Shown: positions 1 through 9,453 of the stretch, one piece after another
Position numbering within the stretch: position 1 is the stretch's first letter
How the letters are laid out: each line of letters starts with the position of its first letter
Source of the DNA: Pedobacter sp. AJM
Lineage (GTDB): Bacteria > Bacteroidota > Bacteroidia > Sphingobacteriales > Sphingobacteriaceae
Assembly: GCF_002197755.1 (NCBI RefSeq)
Contig: NZ_NHOT01000001.1
Span: 620,001-684,000 of the forward strand
Reading direction: 5' to 3'
DNA: 64,000 nt
Notes under the pieces: model-generated
What the model was told of the DNA's origin: nothing
The model's input: the letters and a program-made list of their open reading frames with translations, nothing else
The model's database searches: none
Translations under genes and position numbers: made by a program

Positions 1-1236
1 TCTGTTATTTTATATGCACTGAAAAATCAAATGGGCGATGCGGCTTTTTATCAATCGCTCAATAAATACCTAACCACCAACGCATTTAAAAATGGGGAAA
101 CGCACCAATTGAGATTAGCCATGGAAGAAGTGACCGGCAAAGACTGGAGTCCTTATTTTAACCAGTGGTATTACAATGGCGGCCACCCCATTTTAGCTAT
201 AGATTATGGCTATCAAAATGGAAAGGCCACTATTAAAGTGAAGCAAACACAAGATTCAAGTGTACAAACTTTTACCTTACCAGTTAAAGTAGATATCTAT
301 GCAGCCGGGAAAAAGATCAGAAAAGAAATTATTATCGACAAGCGTGAAGAGACTTTTTCTTTTGACGTAAGCAGCAAGCCAGATTTAATTGATTTTGATG
401 CCGATAAAATTATCGTTGGCGAAATGAACGACAATAAAGTGGCTGAAGATTATTACTTTCAATATAAAAATGCACCAAGTTATGCCAACAGACTTGAAGC
501 ACTGCAATTCATTATGCAAAGCAAAGCCAAAAGCGGTCAGCAGGTTTTATTGGCAGCCCTAAAAGATTCGTCAGGCGATTTACGTGCCTTAAGCATCGCC
601 GGTTTAAATCTTGAAGATGCCCAAATTAAAGCTGCGGCACTTCCGGTTTTATTACAGCTGGCAAAAACAGACCGGGATACTGAAGTGAGAGCTGCAGCAA
701 TTTCCAAATTGGGAGAAACCGGCGATCAGACTTATAAAAGTTTAATGTCCGAAAGCCTAAAGGACAGATCTTATCGCGTGATTGCTGCAGGAATAAGCGG
801 TCTGGCAAAACTTGCCCCTAAGGAAAGTATAAGCACGCTATCAGCATTGGATCAGGATACAAAAGATCATATTGCGCCTTCGATTGCCGAACTTTACATT
901 GGCGATCCGAAAGATGAACACCAGGAATTTTATACAAACATTATGGATAAGGGCGACCGGAATAAAGTTTTTGCGGTGATTGGTCAATATTTTCAATACC
1001 TGAGGGCCAATACCAATCCGGCTGTAACAGAAAAAGGCATTAAAAATATTAAAGATGCCATTGAAAGACTGAAATTACAGCCTTACCTGAATAAACGACT
1101 TTCATCAGCATATGAAGCTACGGCCCAGGGTAAATCCAAGCAAGCCGGCGCAGCAAGCGGAGAAGATAAAAAGAACCTGATGAAACAGGCTGAGATATTC
1201 AAAAAAGCAGCTGTTGATTTAGGAAAAGAATCATAA
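1..1236 (+). CDS. M1 family metallopeptidase, C-terminal part (5' end outside window)
   Basis: The reading frame is open from base 1, so the gene begins outside the window and the catalytic HExxH part is not seen. The visible 411 or so residues start in the helical segment typical of M1 aminopeptidases, where a conserved pattern ending in W-x-x-Y-F-x-Q-W and a GHPIL-like turn precede a beta-sandwich domain (about residues 55-140). The rest, about residues 150-400, is helical with HEAT-like repeats (alternating LLAALKD and ALPVLLQLA blocks) and a Lys/Ala-rich tail. Family members remove N-terminal amino acids from peptides and are usually exported in Bacteroidota. A strong hairpin terminator follows directly. 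Family assignment is good; the exact substrate cannot be judged. Confidence 0.8.
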   Translation, partial: SVILYALKNQMGDAAFYQSLNKYLTTNAFKNGETHQLRLAMEEVTGKDWSPYFNQWYYNGGHPILAIDYGYQNGKATIKVKQTQDSSVQTFTLPVKVDIYAAGKKIRKEIIIDKREETFSFDVSSKPDLIDFDADKIIVGEMNDNKVAEDYYFQYKNAPSYANRLEALQFIMQSKAKSGQQVLLAALKDSSGDLRALSIAGLNLEDAQIKAAALPVLLQLAKTDRDTEVRAAAISKLGETGDQTYKSLMSESLKDRSYRVIAAGISGLAKLAPKESISTLSALDQDTKDHIAPSIAELYIGDPKDEHQEFYTNIMDKGDRNKVFAVIGQYFQYLRANTNPAVTEKGIKNIKDAIERLKLQPYLNKRLSSAYEATAQGKSKQAGAASGEDKKNLMKQAEIFKKAAVDLGKES

Positions 1237-1242
1237 AAAATT

Positions 1243-1276
1243 AAGGTTGATGAGTCTGATCATCAACCTTTTTTCT
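1243..1276 (+). terminator. Rho-independent terminator after the M1 peptidase gene
   Basis: An 11-bp perfect stem (1243-1253 with 1260-1270, loop GTCTGA) is followed by a T run. It starts 7 bases after the stop codon. Confidence 0.9.
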
Positions 1277-1605
1277 TTGCTTAATGCCGGCCTTTGAAAG
1301 CAGTGGTTTTATAGGGTGTAGTACCCACAACCAAAGATATTACCGCTTAATTTTCATGACTTCATCATTACCTTAGTCAGGCAAATTAGTGCTATTTTTG
1401 TACGAGAAGGGAAAAGGAGCCGCGATGTTGAAAAAATATTTTGATTATCCACACCTTATAATTGGAACAATAAGCTTTATTTTCAGTTGCTTACATCTTT
1501 TTCAACAACTGATGTTAATAATTATTTCTTAGCCGAATAATTTAAATTGGTAAACTTATATTGTATCTTTCTGCCAATTGGCACGGTTCTTTAATTTAAT
1601 TAAAT
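1277..1605. other. Gene-free stretch upstream of the TPR gene
   Basis: No gene is seen here. A TATTTTTG at 1393-1400 matches the Bacteroidota -7 consensus TAnnTTTG but has no clear -33 partner and lies over 200 bases from the next gene. A weaker TATCTTTC at about 1563-1570, one base off consensus, is better placed to serve the TPR gene. No RNA gene or repeat was recognised. Confidence 0.4.
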
Positions 1606-3009
1606 ATGGAAGAAGAATTCTTTTTTGAATCCAATGAAGACGCACAACGTTCGGTAGAGCGCTATGAAGAGATGATCCGCAATCAGGATCAGTACTTTTT
1701 TGATGCAGGCGCCTTTGAGTATATTGTAGATTTTTACATCGAAAAAAATGATCCGGTTAAGGCTTTACAAGTGGTAGATTATGCCATCAATCAACATCCT
1801 TATGCCACCGTATTTTTAATTAAACAGGCACATCTTTATATTTTAACCAATAATAATGATCAGGCTTTTTTAGCCTTGCAAAAAGCCGAATTACTGGAAC
1901 CATCAGAGCCGGATATTTATCTGCTCCGTGGTAATATCTTTCAGAATACCGAGCGTTTTAGCGAGGCACTGGAAAATTACGAAAAGGCATTGGGCTTAGC
2001 CGAAAGTACGGATGAAATTTTATTGCAGATGGCTTATGTATACCAGAGCATGGGCGATTATGAAAGTGCCATCACCTACATTAAGCTGAGCCTGGAACAA
2101 AATATGGAAAACCAGGATGGCTTATATGAGCTGGCTTTCTGTTATGATGTTTTAGACAAACAGGAAGAAAGTATTAAATTCTATCAGCAGTACATTGATA
2201 CCGATCCTTATTCATATGCAGCATGGTACAATCTAGGCAACAGTTTTCATAAATTAAATCTTTTTGAAAAAGCCATAGATGCTTATGACTATGCAATTTT
2301 AATCAAAGAAGATTTCAGCTCGGCTTATTTTAATAAGGGAAATGCCCTGGTACAGCTTGACAAGTACGATGAGGCCATAGATGTTTATAAGCAAACTTTC
2401 GAATATGAACAGCCCAATGCCGATACCTATTGCGCCATCGGGGAATGTTATGAGAAGTTGGAAAAGATGGACGAAGCCCGCTCCTATTACAAAAAGTCGG
2501 TGAAAATGGATCCGAAAATGGCTGATGCCTGGTTCGGAATTGGCGTAACCCTTAACCATGAAGAACGCTATTTTGAATCATTGCATTTTTATAAAAAAGC
2601 AATCGACCTGGAAGCGGAAAATGCTGATTTCTGGTTTGCTATGGCTGATGCCTACTATAAACTGGGGCAGATTGAAGAATCTATTACGGCTTACGAAAAG
2701 GTTTTGGAATACAATCCGCTTGATATTGAAGCCTGGCTGGATTTCAGCACAGTATTGTATGAACAAGGGAAATTGCTTGATGCATCAGAAACAATGGCTG
2801 AAGCCATTAAGAATAATCCGGAAGCAGCAGAATTATACTACCGCATGGTGGCATACCTGTTTGCAATGGGAAATTATGCAGATGCGCTGGGTTATCTCGA
2901 AACCGCTTTAACCACTGATCCCGATAAGCATTACATCTTATTTGAGTATTTACCGCAGCTGCAGGATAACAGTGCCATTATTAATGTTATTAACAGATAT
3001 ATCAGGTAA
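1606..3009 (+). CDS. TPR-repeat protein
   Basis: The 467-residue protein is made almost wholly of tetratricopeptide repeats: 34-residue helix pairs with the A-x-x-x-Y/F and P spacing recur from about residue 40 to 450, roughly eleven to twelve copies. There is no signal peptide or membrane segment and the N-terminus is very acidic, so it is probably cytoplasmic. TPR arrays bind other proteins, and nothing identifies this one's partner. It ends 60 bases before the ComA-like gene and may be transcribed separately, since that gene has its own promoter-like element. The start is the ATG that opens the acidic N-terminus. Confidence 0.85.
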   Translation: MEEEFFFESNEDAQRSVERYEEMIRNQDQYFFDAGAFEYIVDFYIEKNDPVKALQVVDYAINQHPYATVFLIKQAHLYILTNNNDQAFLALQKAELLEPSEPDIYLLRGNIFQNTERFSEALENYEKALGLAESTDEILLQMAYVYQSMGDYESAITYIKLSLEQNMENQDGLYELAFCYDVLDKQEESIKFYQQYIDTDPYSYAAWYNLGNSFHKLNLFEKAIDAYDYAILIKEDFSSAYFNKGNALVQLDKYDEAIDVYKQTFEYEQPNADTYCAIGECYEKLEKMDEARSYYKKSVKMDPKMADAWFGIGVTLNHEERYFESLHFYKKAIDLEAENADFWFAMADAYYKLGQIEESITAYEKVLEYNPLDIEAWLDFSTVLYEQGKLLDASETMAEAIKNNPEAAELYYRMVAYLFAMGNYADALGYLETALTTDPDKHYILFEYLPQLQDNSAIINVINRYIR

Positions 3010-3069
3010 AAGCCTTTTGAGAAAAATTTAACAAATAAATCTCAAAATTTTTTTCACTTTTGTACGCAT

Positions 3070-3837
3070 ATGAATTACCCATTATTAAACGTTCCTGAAC
3101 GTCCTGCTAAACCACGCCAGAAAGGCCTCACCATGGTTATGGATAAAGGATTAAGCCTTCGCCAGGTGGAAGATTTTATCGAAGTTGCCGGCGTACATAC
3201 AGATATCGTAAAATTAGGTTGGGCTACATCTCACGTTACACCAAACCTTAAAGAAAAATTAGCTTTATATAAAAGTGCCGGCATTCCTACTTATTTTGGA
3301 GGAACATTGTTTGAGGCCTTTATCATCCGGAATCAGTTTACTGATTATCAACGCATTCTAGATCAATACGGAATGGAATACGCCGAAGTATCTGATGGTT
3401 CCATTGAAATTGAGCATGACCTGAAATGTGGCTACATTTCCGAACTGGCTAAACAGGTAACTGTAATTTCTGAGGTAGGCAGTAAGGATGCAGCTAAAAT
3501 ATTTGCGCCATACAAATGGATCAAATTAATGCAGGCAGAACTTGAAGCTGGCTCCTGGAAGGTAATTGCAGAAGCACGCGAAGGTGGAAATGTAGGAATT
3601 TACCGTGGCAGTGGCGAAGTACGTGAAGGCCTGGTAGATGAAATTCTGACACAGATTCCGGAAGAAACCATCATCTGGGAAGCCCCGCAAAAAGAACAAC
3701 AGGTTTGGTTTATCAAACTGATCGGCTCAAATGTTAACCTGGGCAATATTGCACCGGCAGAAGTGATCCCTTTAGAAACCATACGTTTAGGACTTAGAGG
3801 TGATACTTTTGATTACTTCCTGAACCAAACTAAATAA
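3070..3837 (+). CDS. ComA-like (phosphosulfolactate synthase family) protein
   Basis: The 255-residue protein matches the ComA fold, a TIM barrel that in methanogens adds sulfite to phosphoenolpyruvate to give phosphosulfolactate. Family signatures visible are TMVMDKGL near residue 20, DIVKLGWATS near 46, GGTLFEAF near 78, EVSDGSIEI near 109, SEVGSK near 138 and a C-terminal LGLRGDTF. No other coenzyme M or sulfolactate genes (ComB, ComC) lie nearby; instead aroE follows. Homologues in Bacteroidota and plants (HSA32) lack a proven function, so the reaction is not certain here. A TTTTG motif ends seven bases before the ATG, suggesting a very short leader. Confidence 0.75.
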   Translation: MNYPLLNVPERPAKPRQKGLTMVMDKGLSLRQVEDFIEVAGVHTDIVKLGWATSHVTPNLKEKLALYKSAGIPTYFGGTLFEAFIIRNQFTDYQRILDQYGMEYAEVSDGSIEIEHDLKCGYISELAKQVTVISEVGSKDAAKIFAPYKWIKLMQAELEAGSWKVIAEAREGGNVGIYRGSGEVREGLVDEILTQIPEETIIWEAPQKEQQVWFIKLIGSNVNLGNIAPAEVIPLETIRLGLRGDTFDYFLNQTK

Positions 3838-3872
3838 CCTACAGTCCTGATAAGGATGCATAGTTAAATAAG

Positions 3873-3898
3873 CCTTGCAGGTTTCAAAACCTGTAAGG
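3873..3898. repeat. Palindromic hairpin between comA-like gene and aroE
   Basis: CCTTGCAGGTTT at 3873-3884 pairs with AAACCTGTAAGG at 3887-3898 with one G-T wobble, giving a nearly loopless 12-bp palindrome. It has no T run and so is a poor terminator. A similar element occurs at 52835-52870 after fumC, so it may be a dispersed palindrome. Confidence 0.65.
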
Positions 3899-3918
3899 TT
3901 TGCTGTTTATATATCAAT

Positions 3919-4662
3919 ATGAAAACTTACGGCTTAATCGGATTTCCGCTATCTCATTCCTTCTCTAAAAAGTATTTCACAGAGAAATTTTTAAATGAAG
4001 GCATTGTTAATCATCGCTATGAGCTTTATCCTATTGAACAGATTCAATCACTGCCTGAATTATTAAGTGCAGATGCGACATTAGCCGGCTTAAATGTTAC
4101 CATTCCACATAAGGTAAGCATTTTAACATTCCTGAATGAGATAGAAGAGGCTGCAGAAAAAATCGGGGCAGTAAATTGCATATCTATCAAACGGCTTGAA
4201 GGTGAAGTTTATTTAAAAGGCTTCAATACGGATGCCTTTGGCTTCGAAAAGTCTTTAGTTCCCTTACTTAAATCACACCATAAAAAAGCATTGGTATTTG
4301 GTGATGGCGGAGCAGCTAAAGCGGTTAAATATGTATTGGAGAAACTGGGTATTGCCTATCTTACCGTGGTGCGTAAACCCATTGAAAATGGAATTTTATA
4401 TGCTGAAGTTACACCGGAAATTTTCTCCAGCCATACTTTGCTGATTAATACCACCCCGCTGGGAATGTTGCCTCATGTGGATGCCTATCCGGAAATAGAT
4501 TATTCGCAGATCGGGCCGCAGCACCTGGCCTACGATTTAGTGTATAACCCTTTAGAAACTGCTTTTCTGGCAAAAGCAGCCGCCCGGGGCGCTGTAATTA
4601 AAAATGGGCTGGAAATGTTGCATCAACAGGCTGAGCAAGCCTGGGACATCTGGAATAAATAA
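3919..4662 (+). CDS. aroE: Shikimate dehydrogenase
   Basis: This 247-residue enzyme reduces 3-dehydroshikimate to shikimate with NADPH in the aromatic amino acid pathway. The substrate site SHSFSKKY is at residues 12-19, the catalytic lysine is K65 in NVTIPHK, and the catalytic aspartate is D105 in GFNTDAFGF. The nucleotide-binding turn FGDGGAAKAV is at about 128-137, and the C-terminal NGLEMLHQQAEQAW helix is typical. Slightly shorter than the E. coli enzyme (272) but all key residues are present. It stands in a plus-strand run with the ComA-like gene before and gldD 39 bases after. Confidence 0.95.
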   Translation: MKTYGLIGFPLSHSFSKKYFTEKFLNEGIVNHRYELYPIEQIQSLPELLSADATLAGLNVTIPHKVSILTFLNEIEEAAEKIGAVNCISIKRLEGEVYLKGFNTDAFGFEKSLVPLLKSHHKKALVFGDGGAAKAVKYVLEKLGIAYLTVVRKPIENGILYAEVTPEIFSSHTLLINTTPLGMLPHVDAYPEIDYSQIGPQHLAYDLVYNPLETAFLAKAAARGAVIKNGLEMLHQQAEQAWDIWNK

Positions 4663-4701
4663 TTTTAATGGCTGTTAAGGCTTTATTAATGATTAGGAAC
4701 A

Positions 4702-5292
4702 ATGAAATTAAAATACCTTATCCTTTTTCAGTTTGTTCTGCTGTTGAGTTTTTCGGCTTGCCAAAACAATGATTACAGTCCGAAACCTAAAGCATATTAC
4801 CGCATTTTATATCCAAAAAAAACTTACCAGCCACTATTAGCACCGGTTCCTTTCCGTTTTGATTATCCGGAATATGCTACGCTGGAAAAAGATGTTAGCC
4901 GTGATGCGCAAAAGTATTGGTACAATTTACATTTTAAGCAGTTTAACGGTTTTCTGCATTTAACATATTATGATATTTCAGGCAAAAAGGAATATGACAA
5001 TATGGTTGAAGATGCCAGGAAATTAGCTTTCAAACACACCATAAAAGCCAGCGCCATCGATCAAAAACTTATTCACTACCCAGATAGAAAGGTTTATGGA
5101 ATTTATTATGCCATTGAAGGAAATACGGCTTCTTCGGTACAGTTTTTTCTAACAGACAGCACAAAACATTATTTTAGGGGTGCCTTATATTTCAATGAGC
5201 GCCCGCAATATGATTCCATAGCACCAGTAATTAATTTTATTAAAAAAGATATCGACACCCTGATCTCTACCTTCAGGTGGAAAAACCAATAA
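4702..5292 (+). CDS. gldD: Gliding motility lipoprotein GldD
   Basis: A 196-residue lipoprotein with signal peptide and lipobox FSAC (Cys20). The sequence after it (YSPKPKAYYRILYPKKTY, then FRFDYPEYA, WYNLHFKQFNGFLHLTY and a C-terminal VINFIKKDIDTLISTFRWKN-type end) is the GldD family pattern. GldD is needed for gliding and type IX secretion in Flavobacterium johnsoniae, but its biochemical role is unknown and it is also kept in non-gliding Bacteroidota. It is followed 3 bases later by the metallo-beta-lactamase gene, so the two are probably co-transcribed. Confidence 0.9.
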   Translation: MKLKYLILFQFVLLLSFSACQNNDYSPKPKAYYRILYPKKTYQPLLAPVPFRFDYPEYATLEKDVSRDAQKYWYNLHFKQFNGFLHLTYYDISGKKEYDNMVEDARKLAFKHTIKASAIDQKLIHYPDRKVYGIYYAIEGNTASSVQFFLTDSTKHYFRGALYFNERPQYDSIAPVINFIKKDIDTLISTFRWKNQ

Positions 5293-5295
5293 TAT

Positions 5296-5934
5296 ATGAT
5301 TACAGTAAAAACCCTGACCTTTAACGCCTACAGTGAAAATACATATGTTTTATTTGATGAAACGAAGGAATGTATAATTATAGACCCGGGCATGTATGAA
5401 GGCCATGAGCAAAATGAACTGACTATTTTCATTAAAGAAAATAACCTTAAGCCCGTTTTGTTGCTGAATACGCATTGTCATCTTGATCATGTTTTTGGCA
5501 ATAAGTTTATCTTCGATACTTATGGGTTAAAACCACAGTTTCATAAGGGCGAACTGGAAGTATTAAATGCTGTTCCGGGTTATGCACCAGCAATGGGTTT
5601 TACTAAATACCAGATTTCTCCACTTCCAGATAAGTTTTTAACAGAAACAGATACCATCACTTTTGGAAACAGTTCGCTTACCATCATTTTTGCTCCGGGT
5701 CACTCTCCGGCTCATTTATGTTTCTACAGCGCGGCAGATCATACCTTAATGGGTGGTGATGTATTATTTCAGGGGAGTATTGGCCGTACTGATCTTCCGG
5801 GCGGAAATCATCAGCAATTAATTCAAAACATTTCACAGAAACTTTTCGTTTTACCTGATGAAACAATAGTATATCCAGGCCATGGTCCTGCAACAACTAT
5901 TGGTTATGAAAAACAAAACAATCCTTTTTTTTAA
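5296..5934 (+). CDS. Metallo-beta-lactamase-fold hydrolase (glyoxalase II-like)
   Basis: The 212-residue protein carries the full dinuclear metal site of the glyoxalase II group: H60-x-H62-x-D64-H65 in NTHCHLDH, H135 in APGHSPAH, D155 in GGDVLF and H196 in YPGHGPAT. It lacks the long C-terminal substrate domain of true glyoxalase II, so it belongs to the short YcbL-like group whose substrates are probably thioesters or similar but often unproven. It is cytoplasmic (no signal peptide) and lies 3 bases after gldD. Confidence 0.85.
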   Translation: MITVKTLTFNAYSENTYVLFDETKECIIIDPGMYEGHEQNELTIFIKENNLKPVLLLNTHCHLDHVFGNKFIFDTYGLKPQFHKGELEVLNAVPGYAPAMGFTKYQISPLPDKFLTETDTITFGNSSLTIIFAPGHSPAHLCFYSAADHTLMGGDVLFQGSIGRTDLPGGNHQQLIQNISQKLFVLPDETIVYPGHGPATTIGYEKQNNPFF

Positions 5935-6031
5935 AATAATACAGGATGATTAACGAGCCATACATTGTGCGGGGTTCACAAGCCTGGCCTTTTATCTTTA
6001 AACCCTCAACCTTTTAATTATCTTTACTGCT

Positions 6032-7261
6032 GTGAATACGCCACTATATATTGCAAAACGTTATTTGTTTGCAAAAAAGTCTACCAATGCCATTAACCTG
6101 ATATCCGGCATATCAATGGTTGGGGTAATGGTTGGAAGTGCGGCACTCATTATTATCCTTTCCGTATTCAATGGACTGGAAACAGTGGTTCTTGGTTTAT
6201 TTGATACCATGACACCAGAGCTCGTCATTGTACCGGCAAAGGGTAAAACATTTGACCCAAATACACCATACTTTTCATCACTCAGAAAAAATGCTTCGGT
6301 ATTTTCTTATACAGAAGTACTGCAGGAAAACGCCTTGTTAAAATACAATCAAAAACAAGCCGTAGGCATGGTTAAGGGGGTAAGCCTGGCCTATTTAAAA
6401 AACAGTAAGCTGGATAGTTCTATTAAAGAAGGCCATTTCATCTTACAGAACAAAAATGGTTATAGTGCTGTAATAGGTTCTACATTACAAAGCCAGCTCG
6501 CCGTGAATACCCTTGATCCATTTACAGAAATGGAACTTTTCTCGCCTAAGAAAACCATTGCTGTGAACTCATTAAACCCGACAGATGATTTTGTCAATAA
6601 GAGCATCAGGGTAAGTGGTGTTTTTGAGGTACAACAGGAATTCGATAATGGCATTATTGTACCGTTGGCCTTTGCCAGAGAATTGCTGGGGGAAGAAAAA
6701 AATGTATCTACTATAGAAATAAACCTGCAGGCCGGAACTGATGTGGATCATTTTCAGGAAGAAGTGGCTTCCAGGCTTGGAGAGGCTTTTGAGGTGCGTA
6801 ACCGGGCAGAACAAAACCGGTCGCTCTACCACATCTTGAACACTGAAAAATGGGCGGTTTATATTATCCTGACATTTATTCTGATTATTGCTATTTTCAA
6901 TATCATTGGTTCATTAACGATGCTGGTGATCGATAAAGTAAAAGACATTGCCATTTTAAGCAGCCTGGGAGCGAGTAAAAAGCTCATTAAAAGGATTTTC
7001 TTATTTGAAGGCATGATGATTACCATGTCTGGCTGTATATTAGGATTGATTATCGGGCTGATTTTCTACTTTATTCAGCATAAATATGGCATTATCAAAA
7101 TGGGAGAAGCAAATTTGCTAATGGAATCTTATCCAATCGGACTCAAGTGGAAAGACTATGTCTTAGTATTCGTTACGGTTGGATTTTTTTCATTTTTGGC
7201 ATCAGCTTTGTCATCAAATTTAAGTGTCAAAAAGATAGACCAAATTAATCAAACGATATAA
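6032..7261 (+). CDS. FtsX/LolE-type ABC transporter permease
   Basis: A 409-residue inner-membrane permease with the FtsX/MacB_PCD layout: one N-terminal transmembrane helix (about 22-48), a large periplasmic domain (about 50-275), then three helices (about 278-305, 325-352, 372-398). The N-terminus YIAKRYLFAKKSTNAINLIS and the later cytoplasmic loop ILSSLGASKKLIKRIF are LolC/LolE-like, so it probably moves lipoproteins toward the outer membrane. The cognate ATPase (LolD) is not in the window. The start is a GTG. The next gene begins 3 bases after the stop codon, so it is in the same transcript. Confidence 0.85.
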   Translation: MNTPLYIAKRYLFAKKSTNAINLISGISMVGVMVGSAALIIILSVFNGLETVVLGLFDTMTPELVIVPAKGKTFDPNTPYFSSLRKNASVFSYTEVLQENALLKYNQKQAVGMVKGVSLAYLKNSKLDSSIKEGHFILQNKNGYSAVIGSTLQSQLAVNTLDPFTEMELFSPKKTIAVNSLNPTDDFVNKSIRVSGVFEVQQEFDNGIIVPLAFARELLGEEKNVSTIEINLQAGTDVDHFQEEVASRLGEAFEVRNRAEQNRSLYHILNTEKWAVYIILTFILIIAIFNIIGSLTMLVIDKVKDIAILSSLGASKKLIKRIFLFEGMMITMSGCILGLIIGLIFYFIQHKYGIIKMGEANLLMESYPIGLKWKDYVLVFVTVGFFSFLASALSSNLSVKKIDQINQTI

Positions 7262-7263
7262 GG

Positions 7264-7647
7264 ATGAAGTTATTTAAACAAGCATTTGTAGGTGTTATGC
7301 TCCTTGGAGTAGCTGTTACAGCTTGTAATAGAAAGGATAAAGCCGAGCGGGAAGAAAGTAACGTTAAGGTGGTAAAAGGATTATATAGCTTTGGTCCGGA
7401 GATGAAATCATTCACCATGTGTGACGATGGCCGGGAATATTGGGTGGCAGACAGTGTTAAAAATCTGGAGCTTTCCTACAGCAATCTGAATTTCGAAAAG
7501 CCCTATGAACCCGTTTATGTTGAACTGGAAGGTTATTTTTCCAAATCAGATACAACAGCCGTTTCGGCAGATTTTGATTCCACTTTGGTGGTTACAAAAG
7601 TTCTGAAAATCAGCAAGGAAATTCCTGATGGGCCTTGTGCACAATAA
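7264..7647 (+). CDS. Small lipoprotein with NlpE C-terminal-like fold
   Basis: The 127-residue protein has a signal peptide with lipobox VTAC (Cys21). The mature part has the pattern G-x-Y-S-F, F-T-x-C-x-x-G-x-x-Y-W-V, Y-x-x-x-x-F and a V-Y-V-E-L-E-G-Y strand, resembling the OB-fold domain of NlpE-type copper/envelope-stress lipoproteins. The N-terminal NlpE CxxC domain is absent, so a copper role is not supported. It is translated right after the permease and ends before a strong bidirectional terminator. The family resemblance is judged by eye. Confidence 0.6.
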   Translation: MKLFKQAFVGVMLLGVAVTACNRKDKAEREESNVKVVKGLYSFGPEMKSFTMCDDGREYWVADSVKNLELSYSNLNFEKPYEPVYVELEGYFSKSDTTAVSADFDSTLVVTKVLKISKEIPDGPCAQ

Positions 7648-7718
7648 CCATTCACGTATCTGAATAATAATATATTGGCATTAATTACGCCGCAAAACAA
7701 GTTAACCGCAATATAATT

Positions 7719-7755
7719 AAACAGAAAGAGCTCCATTTAGGAGCTCTTTCTGTTT
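7719..7755. terminator. Bidirectional terminator between the lipoprotein gene and the xylose symporter
   Basis: A perfect 15-bp stem (7719-7733 with 7741-7755) has a 7-base loop, A-rich on the left and T-rich on the right. It lies between two convergent genes and can end both transcripts. Confidence 0.92.
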
Positions 7756-7773
7756 AATAGCATTTAGTCTGCA

Positions 7774-9453
7774 CTACCAGTAAATTCCGTAAAGCGCAAC
7801 CAACAAACCAACAATGATTAAAGCACCAACCGCAAAGCTTGTTGTTGTTTTAAACATGTTCGAATCAATTTCAAGTCCTTTTGGATTGGCGATACCTTTT
7901 CTGTTTTCAGTTAAGCTGATTAATACCATTCCGAGAATACAGAATACAAATACGATGCCCATTCTATCAAGAAAGGGAATTTCATAGATTCCGGCGGCCG
8001 TTTTAACAGAAAAACCTATTCCTGATAAGAAAGAAAGATCCATCATTCCAGGTAAGAATTTCAATAGTAAGGATAAGCCGAAACCACCAATTGTTGCAAA
8101 TAGTGCCGCATTTGAAGTAGATCTTTTCCAGAAGAAACCCAAAATAAACATGGCAAAGATACCCGGAGATACAAAACCTGTATATTCCTGAATGTATTGG
8201 AAACCACCTTTTTTGTCAATCCCTAAGTGAGGTGCAATTAAAACACCCAGTACCATAGCAACTACAACAGCAATTTTACCCGTAAACACGAGATCTTTCT
8301 CTGAAGCATTGGTTTTCAAAACCTTTTTATAAATATCAAGTGTAAAGATGGTTGCAATACTGTTGGCCTTACCCGCTAAAGAAGCCACTACTGCCGCGGT
8401 TAAAGCTGCAAATGATAAGCCTTTTAATCCGGCAGGTAATAAGTTTAACAATACCGGATAAGCACGGTCAGGGTTTACAGAACCATCCTGCAACATTTCT
8501 GCCTGGAAAACACCGTCCTTGTACAGCACGTAGGCTGCGATACCCGGAAGCACAACAATGATAGGCATTAATAATTTTAAGAAAGCGGCAAATAATAAAC
8601 CGCCACGGGCCGTTTTTAGATCGGCGCCCAACGCACGTTGTGTGATGTATTGATTACAACCCCAATAATTTAAATTCACAATCCACATCCCGCCGATTAA
8701 AACGCTTAAACCTGGCAAATCGATGTAGTTTTCATTATCCGGTTTTAAAATCATGTGAAAATGCTCTGATGCTTTTGAAGTCATCAGGCTGTAGCCTTCT
8801 AAAACACCTGATGTACCATAATGGGTAGACACTAAATTTAGTGCCAGGTAAGTTGTTGCCAACCCTCCAAGAATTAAGAAAAACACCTGGATTACATCGG
8901 TATAGCCAATTACTTTCATACCACCAAGGGTAATCAAAATGGCAAATGCAGCAATGGCATACATACAGAAAGTTAAATCAAAGCCTGATATACTGCTTAC
9001 TGCCAGTGCACCTAAATATAAGATAGAAGTTAAATTAACTACAACATATAAAAGTAACCAAAACACGGCCATAATCATAGCAACAGTACCATTGTAGCGC
9101 TGATGCAGGAATTGAGGCATCGTTGCAATTTTATTCTTGAGGTAAACAGGAATAAAGAAAACAGCAACAATAACCAATGTTAAAGCACCCATCCATTCGT
9201 ATGTAGCAATGGCCAATCCCATCTTAAAGCCGGAACCACTCATTCCTATAAACTGCTCAGCAGAGATATTGGAGGCAATAAGTGATGCACCGATTGCCCA
9301 CCAGGTAAGCGAACCTTCTGCTAAAAAGTAATCTTTGGAACCTGTGGATGCAGATTTTTTCTTATTGTAGATGTAGAGGCCATAGGCAGCTACAATAACG
9401 AAGTATACTGCAAATACAATGTAATCCTTCGTGTCCAGTAAGTTTTGTTTCAT
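7774..9453 (-). CDS. Sodium/solute symporter, probable xylose transporter
   Basis: A 559-residue polytopic membrane protein of the SSS family (SGLT type) with about 14 transmembrane helices. The family signature region is visible as DYFLAEGSLTWWAIGASLIA (near residue 45-65) followed by ISAEQFIGMSGSG, and the later GGMWIVNLNYWGCNQYITQR typical of sugar symporters. It is the third gene of the minus-strand xylB-xylA-symporter run, 130 bases after xylA, so the inferred substrate is xylose entering with Na+. Family is certain; the sugar is inferred from the operon only. Confidence 0.85.
   Translation of the reverse strand: MKQNLLDTKDYIVFAVYFVIVAAYGLYIYNKKKSASTGSKDYFLAEGSLTWWAIGASLIASNISAEQFIGMSGSGFKMGLAIATYEWMGALTLVIVAVFFIPVYLKNKIATMPQFLHQRYNGTVAMIMAVFWLLLYVVVNLTSILYLGALAVSSISGFDLTFCMYAIAAFAILITLGGMKVIGYTDVIQVFFLILGGLATTYLALNLVSTHYGTSGVLEGYSLMTSKASEHFHMILKPDNENYIDLPGLSVLIGGMWIVNLNYWGCNQYITQRALGADLKTARGGLLFAAFLKLLMPIIVVLPGIAAYVLYKDGVFQAEMLQDGSVNPDRAYPVLLNLLPAGLKGLSFAALTAAVVASLAGKANSIATIFTLDIYKKVLKTNASEKDLVFTGKIAVVVAMVLGVLIAPHLGIDKKGGFQYIQEYTGFVSPGIFAMFILGFFWKRSTSNAALFATIGGFGLSLLLKFLPGMMDLSFLSGIGFSVKTAAGIYEIPFLDRMGIVFVFCILGMVLISLTENRKGIANPKGLEIDSNMFKTTTSFAVGALIIVGLLVALYGIYW

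Noticed and set aside
2558..2911. 117-codon open frame inside the TPR gene
   Set aside because: It is an alternative frame of the repeat-rich TPR gene and has no independent signal.
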